Source: Chitinophagaceae bacterium
Lineage (GTDB): Bacteria > Bacteroidota > Bacteroidia > Chitinophagales > Chitinophagaceae
Assembly (NCBI GenBank): GCA_025963615.1
Contig: JAOQAL010000436.1
Coordinates: 1-8,630 of the forward strand
Direction of reading: 5' to 3'
DNA: 8,630 nucleotides
Part shown: one piece after another, positions 1 to 5,461 of the stretch
Position numbering within the stretch: position 1 is the stretch's first letter
Layout: each line of letters opens with the position of its first letter
Notes under the pieces: model-generated
What the model saw: the letters and a program-made list of their open reading frames with translations, nothing else
What the model was told of the DNA's origin: nothing
The model's database searches: none
Made by a program: the position numbers and the translations under genes

Positions 1-257
1 CCTTTATGTTTTAAATCGAAGCTTTTTACTCCACTGTTACTAAAAAAATCCTTTAGTACCAGGCCAGCCTGGGCCTTACTGTAATTATCGCTTTTATCAG
101 GTAATGTAATTTCTACATTATCCTCAATATACCTGGATAGCTCGGATACATTACCCGCTTTTAAAGCACCGATAACTTCATCAATGCCACCCTGCATCGT
201 AAAAGAAACGAGAAGCAGTGAGGCGGATAGCAACCATGTAGTTAATTTTGTTTTCAT
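1..257 (-). CDS. DUF4783 family secreted protein, 3' part cut off by window edge
   Basis: Reading the minus strand from the ATG at 257-255 gives 85 codons open to the window edge. The N-terminus MKTKLTTWLLSASLLLVSF is a Sec-type signal peptide (lysines, then a hydrophobic core to about residue 20), so the product is exported. The next residues (GIDEVIGALKAGNVSELS, then YIEDNVEITLPD and YSKAQAGLVLKDFF) follow the pattern of DUF4783 proteins, small Bacteroidota proteins thought to have an NTF2/SnoaL-like fold: an opening helix, a charged loop, and an 'F' helix after a KAQA-type segment. No enzymatic role is established for the family. Family members are usually about 130 residues, so roughly a third is missing here. 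The gene is divergent from gpmI. The family call is from recognition of the sequence pattern, not a profile search. Confidence 0.75.
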   Translation of the reverse strand, partial: MKTKLTTWLLSASLLLVSFTMQGGIDEVIGALKAGNVSELSRYIEDNVEITLPDKSDNYSKAQAGLVLKDFFSNSGVKSFDLKHK

Positions 258-392
258 AACTTGAGGTTTTCAAGGGTGTTTTATCGAAAAACCATGCCAT
301 AGCGATAAAGGATAGTTGGGACATCTAAAGTACTAAAAACCATCAGGTTTTCACAGCTTTCGTCTAAATTCCATGTTTTGAACGTAATTTTA

Positions 393-400
393 CAAACTTA
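393..400 (-). promoter_or_regulatory. Possible -7 element (TAAGTTTG) for the DUF4783 gene
   Basis: Read on the minus strand, bases 400-393 are TAAGTTTG, an exact match to the Bacteroidota -7 consensus TAnnTTTG, pointing towards the DUF4783 gene. No TTG-type -33 element sits at the expected distance, and the implied leader would be about 130 bases. This makes it a weak call. No equally good element was found for gpmI on the plus strand; the nearest is TAATTTTA at 385-392, with one mismatch. Confidence 0.25.
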
Positions 401-424
401 TTCCGTAAAAATTACCCAGGGGCT

Positions 425-459
425 GATGCTGGATACTGGATGCTGGATACTGGATGCTA
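425..459. repeat. Heptamer tandem repeat, 5 copies of GATRCTG
   Basis: Five consecutive 7-base units alternate GATGCTG, GATACTG, GATGCTG, GATACTG, GATGCTA, followed by a decayed unit GATAAAA. The array therefore also has a 14-base higher-order period. It lies in the 227-base divergent spacer between the DUF4783 gene and gpmI and ends 25 bases before the gpmI start codon. Arrays of this ATCCAGTATCCAGC type are, from memory, dispersed between genes in environmental Bacteroidota; this window alone holds just one copy. Confidence 0.85.
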
Positions 460-484
460 GATAAAATCATATAATTGAACGAAT

Positions 485-2017
485 ATGGCTCAAAAAAAAG
501 TTATTCTTGTTATTATGGACGGATGGGGATTGGGAAAAGTTGCATCAGCCGATGCAATTCAGCATTCGCAGGCTCCTTTTGTTAAATCCTTATACCTGCA
601 CTATCCAAATACAACTTTAGTCACTTGTGGTGAAGAGGTGGGTCTTCCTGATGGACAGATGGGCAATTCAGAGGTGGGACACCTGAACCTGGGGGCAGGC
701 AGAATTGTATACCAGGAGTTGCAACGAATCAATGTGGCGATCCGGGATGGTTCTTTTGGGCAAAATGAAGTATTGCTCGCGGCTATCCGTTCCGCAAAAA
801 AGAATAATAAACCCTTACATCTATTGGGCCTTGTGAGTGATGGGGGTGTTCATTCACATATTAGTCATTTGAAAGCTATTGTGGATGTTTGCAAAAATGA
901 AGGACTGGATCGTGTATTTATTCATGCTTTTACAGATGGCCGTGATACGGATCCGAAAAGTGGATTGGGTTTTATAAAAGATTTGCAGGCCCATTTGAAC
1001 GAATCCGTTGGCAAAATAGCTTCTGTGAATGGCCGTTATTATGCTATGGACCGGGATAAACGATGGGAACGGATAAAACTGGCTTATGACGCTTTAGTAA
1101 ATGGCATTGGTGGAAAGGCAACTGATGCTATTGCTGCCATCGAAAATTCGTACCATGATAACATTACGGATGAATTTATTAAACCCACGGTCATAGTAGA
1201 TGAAGCGCAACAACCACTTACCCAAATAAAAGATGGTGATGTAGCCCTGTGTTTTAATTTTCGCACCGACCGGTGCCGGGAGATCAGCCAGGTACTTACG
1301 CAGGTTGATATTCCGGAGTTCAACATGAAAAAGTTGTCATTAAATTATACGACCCTGACTGATTACGATAAAACGTTTCAGGATGTACATGTCGTTTTCG
1401 AAAATGACAATCTGAATAATACCCTGGGTGAAGTATTGCAACAACAAGGGCTTAAACAAATCCGCATGGCGGAAACAGAAAAATATCCGCATGTCACTTT
1501 CTTTTTCAGTGGCGGCCGTGAAGAGGCTTTTGATGGAGAAAAAAGAATAATGGCCCCATCGCCCAAAGTAGCTACCTATGATCTGAAGCCTGAAATGAGT
1601 GCCTACGAACTAACCGACTTAATCGTTCCGGAATTACAAAACAAAACAGCGGATTTTATTTGTATAAATTTTGCAAATGCCGATATGGTTGGACATACCG
1701 GTGTTTGGGAAGCGGTTATCAAAGCGGTTGAAACGGTTGATAAATGCGTGGCGAGGGTGGTTACAACCGGCCTGGAAAATGGCTATAGCATATTTTTAAC
1801 CGCTGATCACGGAAATGCAGATTTTATGGTTAACGGGGATGGTACACCGAATACGGCCCATTCACTGAACCTGGTTCCTCTTTTCATTATAGATGGGGAT
1901 TGGAAAGGAGCCATTAAATCCGGAAAGCTTGGTGATATTGCACCCACCATACTCACCGTAATGCATTTGCCGATACCCAAAGAAATGACCGGGAATGTTT
2001 TAATTGATTATAAATAA
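485..2017 (+). CDS. gpmI: 2,3-bisphosphoglycerate-independent phosphoglycerate mutase
   Basis: This cytoplasmic enzyme interconverts 3-phosphoglycerate and 2-phosphoglycerate in glycolysis and gluconeogenesis, using two metal ions (usually manganese) and a phosphoserine intermediate. The 510-residue product is full length for the family (about 510). Visible catalytic features are Asp12 in the opening MDGWG motif and the phosphorylated Ser62 in MGNSEVGH (59-66). The substrate-binding insert carries HAFTDGRDTDP near 147-157 and GRYYAMDRDKRW near 183-194. The remaining metal ligands are Asp400 and His404 in NADMVGH, Asp441-His442 in TADHGNAD, and His459 in NTAHS. All expected residues are present, so the enzyme should be active. 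The ATG at 485 gives the standard N-terminus; no clear Shine-Dalgarno precedes it, as is usual in Bacteroidota. The next gene starts 19 bases after the stop and is probably cotranscribed. Confidence 0.98.
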   Translation: MAQKKVILVIMDGWGLGKVASADAIQHSQAPFVKSLYLHYPNTTLVTCGEEVGLPDGQMGNSEVGHLNLGAGRIVYQELQRINVAIRDGSFGQNEVLLAAIRSAKKNNKPLHLLGLVSDGGVHSHISHLKAIVDVCKNEGLDRVFIHAFTDGRDTDPKSGLGFIKDLQAHLNESVGKIASVNGRYYAMDRDKRWERIKLAYDALVNGIGGKATDAIAAIENSYHDNITDEFIKPTVIVDEAQQPLTQIKDGDVALCFNFRTDRCREISQVLTQVDIPEFNMKKLSLNYTTLTDYDKTFQDVHVVFENDNLNNTLGEVLQQQGLKQIRMAETEKYPHVTFFFSGGREEAFDGEKRIMAPSPKVATYDLKPEMSAYELTDLIVPELQNKTADFICINFANADMVGHTGVWEAVIKAVETVDKCVARVVTTGLENGYSIFLTADHGNADFMVNGDGTPNTAHSLNLVPLFIIDGDWKGAIKSGKLGDIAPTILTVMHLPIPKEMTGNVLIDYK

Positions 2018-2036
2018 TTCTACCCCTTAAAACACG

Positions 2037-2525
2037 ATGCTAAAAAAAATACTATTATTTCTGTTAGCGGTATTAGTAATAATCCAGTTTTTTCATCCTG
2101 GCCGTAACCGGGCTGAGGGCAGTCAGCCAAACAATATTCTGAAAATTCATCCTGTTCCTGCACAGGTTAAAACCATCCTGGATAAAGCCTGCGCCGATTG
2201 CCACAGCAATAACACGGTATATCCCTGGTACAGTAAAATTCAACCGGTGGATTGGTGGTTGACGAATCATATCAACGAAGGAAAAGACAAATTGAATTTT
2301 GATGAATTTGAAAACTATAATTTACGCCGCCAGTATCACAGCCTGGAAGACATAAGTAAAACGGTAAAGGAAAATGACATGCCTCTTAATTCCTACACCT
2401 GGATTCATGCTGATGCGCGGCTTACCGAAGAAGAAAAAAATATTCTTATTAGCTGGGCTGATGCCATCAGAACCGTCATGAAAGGAACGTATCCTGCCGA
2501 TAGTCTTGAAAGAAAAAAAAGGTAG
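2037..2525 (+). CDS. Membrane-anchored haem-binding domain protein (single CxxCH cytochrome-like)
   Basis: The 162-residue protein has an N-terminal hydrophobic segment (about residues 4-19, after MLKK) that can act as an uncleaved anchor or signal peptide, placing the rest in the periplasm. A single c-type haem attachment motif, Cys52-Ala-Asp-Cys55-His56, is followed by the family signature SNNTVYPWYSKIQPVDWW (57-74) and NHINEGKDKLNFDEF (77-91). Met115 in ENDMPL is a plausible distal iron ligand. This matches the Bacteroidota Haem_bd domain (a one-haem, c-type-cytochrome-like domain). The physiological role and redox partner are not known from sequence. The gene lies 19 bases after gpmI and probably shares its transcript, though no functional link to glycolysis is evident. 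The last codons are an A-rich lysine/arginine tail. Confidence 0.88.
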   Translation: MLKKILLFLLAVLVIIQFFHPGRNRAEGSQPNNILKIHPVPAQVKTILDKACADCHSNNTVYPWYSKIQPVDWWLTNHINEGKDKLNFDEFENYNLRRQYHSLEDISKTVKENDMPLNSYTWIHADARLTEEEKNILISWADAIRTVMKGTYPADSLERKKR

Positions 2526-2653
2526 GGCCCGGATTTATTTTTTTTTGACTTTCCCGGTTTGAGCGGCTATAAATAGTTTTTTTTCAACGACCGCCTTGGT
2601 TTTATAGATTTATTTCAATTTACCTTCTTACAACTTGATCTTTTTGCAACAAG

Positions 2654-2686
2654 TTGGCCATTTCTCTGCCTATATTTTTACATTTC
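2654..2686 (+). promoter_or_regulatory. Possible promoter for the ECF sigma gene (TTG / TACATTTC)
   Basis: A TTG at 2654-2656 and TACATTTC at 2679-2686 are separated by 22 bases, within the 17-23 range known for Bacteroidota housekeeping promoters (TTG, then TAnnTTTG). The -7 element has one mismatch at the final G. Transcription would start near 2692, leaving a leader of about 50 bases before the sigma start at 2743. The rest of the 2526-2742 gap holds T-runs but no gene and no convincing hairpin. Confidence 0.3.
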
Positions 2687-2742
2687 TGTGCAGCGTTACC
2701 AATCAAAAAATGTCTTAAATTACAGGCAACCAAAGGGAACAC

Positions 2743-3327
2743 ATGACTGAGGAAGCCATTTTAAAGGGCTGTTTAGATAACAGTGCTCTTGCTCAACGTG
2801 AACTATATAATAAGTATAGTCCGAAGATGCTTGCAGTCTGTTACCGGTTTGCACATAATCGCGAAGATGCCGAGGATATGCTGCAGGAAGGTTTTATTAA
2901 GGTGTTTTCGCAGATACATACTTTTGAAAACAGGGGTGCCTTTGAGGGTTGGATCCGGCGGATAATTGTTCACACCTGTATCAATATTCTAAAAAAGAAT
3001 AAAAAGTTCAATGAAAGTGTAGATATAATGTATGCAACGGGAGTGCAGGTAAGAGAAGAGAGTGTACCGTCCATTGTGCAGGCCAAGCAGGTAGTAGAAT
3101 GTATCAGGATGTTACCGATTGGCTATCGTACCGTACTCAACCTTTACGCGATAGAAGGGTACAGTCACAAGGAGATCTCGGGTATGCTTGATATAGAAGA
3201 AAGCACCAGCCGGAGTCAATATACAAGAGCAAAGGCTATGCTGGAAGATATCCTGGTGAGAAAGAGAATCATTGTAAACAGACCAAAACAAAGCGTAGAA
3301 TGGCTGACCGCTACGCATAAACGATAA
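2743..3327 (+). CDS. ECF-family RNA polymerase sigma-70 factor
   Basis: This 194-residue alternative sigma factor should direct RNA polymerase to a specific set of promoters. Region 2 (about residues 12-85) includes the core-binding and -10-recognition helices DAEDMLQEGFIKVF (42-55) and GAFEGWIRRI (65-74). A short linker follows, then region 4 (about 123-170) with the -35-recognising helix-turn-helix beginning EISGMLDIEEST (from 144) and the conserved SRSQYTRAKAML. Region 3 is absent, as expected in ECF factors. The C-terminal tail past 170 is basic and slightly longer than usual. The purine-rich stretch AAAGGGAAC ends just before the ATG and may help translation. The gene is followed after 31 bases by a membrane protein that is probably its anti-sigma factor. 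Assignment to a particular ECF subgroup needs a profile comparison. Confidence 0.95.
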   Translation: MTEEAILKGCLDNSALAQRELYNKYSPKMLAVCYRFAHNREDAEDMLQEGFIKVFSQIHTFENRGAFEGWIRRIIVHTCINILKKNKKFNESVDIMYATGVQVREESVPSIVQAKQVVECIRMLPIGYRTVLNLYAIEGYSHKEISGMLDIEESTSRSQYTRAKAMLEDILVRKRIIVNRPKQSVEWLTATHKR

Positions 3328-3358
3328 ATCTTAGTCCTGCTCTAAACGTTTGCTGGTT

Positions 3359-4774
3359 ATGGAGAGTAATTATAATAATGAAAATTTTGAACAGCTTCTG
3401 AGGGAAAGCAGCGATCAATATCGGATGTACCCTTCGGAAAGTGTATGGAAGAATGTATTTAATGCCCTGCATACACGCAGAAGATGGTTTGGCATTGGTT
3501 TTATTTTATTACTTTCTGCCGGTTTTGTTACAACGATCATGCTGACCAACTCCGCCGTTGGCAGTCATCAAATAGCGGATAGAAAAATTCGGGGCGCGTC
3601 TGTACAGGAAGTTGCCGCTAATACGGAGGCTGAAAAAATCTTATTAGTTCCGTCCGCAGAAAACATGTCCATCGTTACCGGCAATGATAAAATTGAATTG
3701 TTCCAATCTCAACCTTTACCCGGTGATGACAGCTATAACAGGTTAACAGATATTACAGACCCTATCACAAGCACCCCCGCTGCTAACGTATGGGCAGATG
3801 GCCGTAATACGATTATAAGTATTCCCGGAATTTTAAATGCTAATGTTGCAAATTATGCTACCGGTCCGGATAAGCTATATGCCCCGGTGACCCTGGTTAT
3901 TTCTGATGCAACGACTGACCAGGATGGCTGGATGTGGAAAAATGGAAGATTGCCCAATAATGAGATCACCACGAAAAAGAGTCCTTACAGCATTCAAACA
4001 GCCTATCGTCCATTAACAATCGAAAGTGTAATTAATAGTTATACCCGCAGAAACAAAAAATTATCATTCCAGTTTTACTTTACTCCTACTATTAGTTACC
4101 GGAAACTGAGCGAAAACAAATCTTATTTAAGGTCAGGGTCATCATCGAATAATACCTCCATCTATAATAATATCAATAATGCGGTAACCCATAAACCTGA
4201 TATGGGCATTGAATTAGGTGTGGCAGCCCGCTATGCAATCGGTAAAAAAATAAAACTGAGGACTGGGTTGCAATTTAATACAAGCCGTTATGACATCAAG
4301 GCGTTTAGCTATGCGGCTGAAATTACAACCATTGCGCTCAATACCGGGAATTACACGGCTGACTCAGTTAATACCATCAGCAGCTATCGTAATTTCAATG
4401 GCTACAAGTCGGACTGGCTTCACAATTTCTACTTCCAGATATCGGCGCCTGTCGGTATAGAATGGAAACTGGCCGGTGATGATAAAATTCAATTTGGCAT
4501 TGCCAGCACGATCCAGCCAACTTACATATTAGGAGACCGGGCTTATCTATTGTCTTCCAATTATAAAAATTATGCTGAAGTTCCCTCGCTTATGCGCCGT
4601 TGGAATATGAATGCCAGTTTTGAAGCCTTTGTTTCTTATTCAACGGGTAAGATGAACTGGCAGGTAGGTCCTCAAATCCGTTACCAGTTGCAATCCAGTT
4701 TTGTAAAAGAATACCCTGTCAAAGAAAATTTATTTGATTTTGGTTTAAAGATTGGCGTGTCAGCCAATAGGTAA
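3359..4774 (+). CDS. Probable dual membrane-spanning anti-sigma factor (Dma-like) with C-terminal outer-membrane beta-barrel
   Basis: The 471-residue product (from ATG 3359) has four visible parts. Residues 1-42 form a short cytoplasmic segment with the pattern NFEQLLRESSDQYRMYPSES then VWKNVFNAL, the likely sigma-binding region. Residues 44-62 are a single transmembrane helix preceded by RRRW, which predicts the N-terminus inside. Residues 63 to about 234 are polar, rich in N, T, S and D, and without obvious domain motifs, as expected for an extended periplasmic linker. Residues 235-471 alternate polar and hydrophobic residues with aromatic girdle positions (LSFQFYFTPTISYRKL at the start, FDFGLKIGVS at the end), as in a small outer-membrane barrel. 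A protein placed in both membranes and encoded just after an ECF sigma gene matches the Dma anti-sigma class described in Bacteroides thetaiotaomicron, where it acts on vesiculation. The anti-sigma role here is inferred from architecture and position. A TTG at 3350 would add three residues; ATG 3359 is preferred. A strong terminator follows. Confidence 0.75.
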   Translation: MESNYNNENFEQLLRESSDQYRMYPSESVWKNVFNALHTRRRWFGIGFILLLSAGFVTTIMLTNSAVGSHQIADRKIRGASVQEVAANTEAEKILLVPSAENMSIVTGNDKIELFQSQPLPGDDSYNRLTDITDPITSTPAANVWADGRNTIISIPGILNANVANYATGPDKLYAPVTLVISDATTDQDGWMWKNGRLPNNEITTKKSPYSIQTAYRPLTIESVINSYTRRNKKLSFQFYFTPTISYRKLSENKSYLRSGSSSNNTSIYNNINNAVTHKPDMGIELGVAARYAIGKKIKLRTGLQFNTSRYDIKAFSYAAEITTIALNTGNYTADSVNTISSYRNFNGYKSDWLHNFYFQISAPVGIEWKLAGDDKIQFGIASTIQPTYILGDRAYLLSSNYKNYAEVPSLMRRWNMNASFEAFVSYSTGKMNWQVGPQIRYQLQSSFVKEYPVKENLFDFGLKIGVSANR

Positions 4775-4792
4775 TCAATACTAACTGCGTTT

Positions 4793-4800
4793 TATCTTTG
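4793..4800 (+). promoter_or_regulatory. Possible -7 promoter element (TATCTTTG) for the lipoprotein gene
   Basis: TATCTTTG at 4793-4800 is an exact match to TAnnTTTG and lies directly before the terminator hairpin that follows the anti-sigma-like gene. No TTG is found 17-23 bases upstream, so the -33 half is missing. If active, transcription would begin around 4805, inside the hairpin. A second exact match, TAATTTTG at 4856-4863, lies 3 bases before the ATG at 4867; used as a promoter it would give a leaderless or nearly leaderless message. Confidence 0.35.
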
Positions 4801-4841
4801 AAAGTATCCTGGTTTTTCTATAAAAGCCGGGATACTTTTTT
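4801..4841 (+). terminator. Rho-independent terminator after the sigma/anti-sigma pair
   Basis: The left arm AAAGTATCCTGG (4801-4812) pairs with CCGGGATACTTT (4827-4838) over 12 base pairs, with one G-U pair. The 14-base loop has TTTT and AAAA that can pair further. A run of six T (4836-4841) follows and overlaps the end of the stem. It begins 26 bases after the stop of the anti-sigma-like gene and should end that transcript. It lies before, not inside, the lipoprotein gene when ATG 4867 is used. Confidence 0.85.
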
Positions 4842-4866
4842 GCATTGTTTTCTGCTAATTTTGGAG

Positions 4867-5430
4867 ATGAAACAAAAGATCGTCCTTATAATATGCCTGT
4901 TGAATCTTTCTCTCCTCAGTTGTAAAACGAAAGAAGCTAAAAAAGAAAGTTTTTTCCCGGTACTTTCCTTTATCAAAAGCCAGGTGGCGCGTGTTGATAC
5001 CTCATTATACAGAATTATAAAACAGGTAAGTACTGATAGTGTCTGGGACACCAGCTATATAAAACGTGAGGAATTCAGAACGTATGCGGCAGATTTTCTT
5101 GACTTGCCTGATCTGTCGGAAAAGACGTATGCAGCAGGTTATGAAGAATCGAAGTTTTTTGATGCCTCTTTGAATAGAGTAATTATTTCATACTCACCGA
5201 AAGATAAAAGTCAGCCCATACAACGGGAAGAAGTAACCATAGAACCCGGCCAGGGAGAACCTGATAAAGTAAAAAATATCATTGTTGATAAACTGGTAGC
5301 TGCAAAAGATAGCAGCACGGTAATAAAAAGACTATTATGGATAGTTGATGAAAGTTTTCAGGTCACTACTATAATTCAAAAACCCGGCAGCCAGGATTCG
5401 ATCCAGACAATGAAAATCAGCTGGGAGTAA
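4867..5430 (+). CDS. Small lipoprotein of unknown function
   Basis: Starting at ATG 4867 gives 187 residues with a clear type II signal peptide: MKQK, a hydrophobic core, and the lipobox Leu16-Leu17-Ser18-Cys19. The mature protein would be lipidated on Cys19 and is about 169 residues. Residues after the cysteine (KTKEAKKES) are charged and flexible. The rest is mixed beta/alpha in character, with no cysteine or recognisable catalytic motif; the C-terminal part (LLWIVDESFQVTTIIQKPG, then IQTMKISWE) resembles a beta-rich domain. I do not recognise a named family. An upstream in-frame TTG at 4798 was rejected because it sits at the edge of the terminator hairpin and would bury the signal peptide behind 23 extra residues. 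uvrC starts 31 bases downstream, so the two may share a transcript. Confidence 0.8.
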   Translation: MKQKIVLIICLLNLSLLSCKTKEAKKESFFPVLSFIKSQVARVDTSLYRIIKQVSTDSVWDTSYIKREEFRTYAADFLDLPDLSEKTYAAGYEESKFFDASLNRVIISYSPKDKSQPIQREEVTIEPGQGEPDKVKNIIVDKLVAAKDSSTVIKRLLWIVDESFQVTTIIQKPGSQDSIQTMKISWE

Positions 5431-5461
5431 AAATACTTTATGAAAAATTTTACAATAACAA

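Noticed and set aside
260..274. Small inverted repeat CTTGA/TCAAG just before the DUF4783 start
   Set aside because: A 5-base-pair stem with a 5-base loop is common by chance; there is no separate evidence for control of translation.
1084..1566. Minus-strand ORFs opposite gpmI
   Set aside because: They are shadows of the strongly conserved gpmI reading frame and show no motif or start signal of their own.
2513..2548. A-run and T-run flanking GGGCCC after the haem-protein gene, as a terminator
   Set aside because: The only pairing is A-T runs across a loop with no stable GC stem, so it is not a convincing terminator, although transcription may still end nearby.
3350..3358. TTG start for the anti-sigma-like protein
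   Set aside because: An ATG three codons later gives the same protein without three residues, and no ribosome-binding site favours the TTG.
4798..4866. Upstream in-frame TTG start for the lipoprotein
   Set aside because: The added 23 codons are encoded by a terminator hairpin and T-run and would place non-signal residues before a perfect lipoprotein signal peptide.
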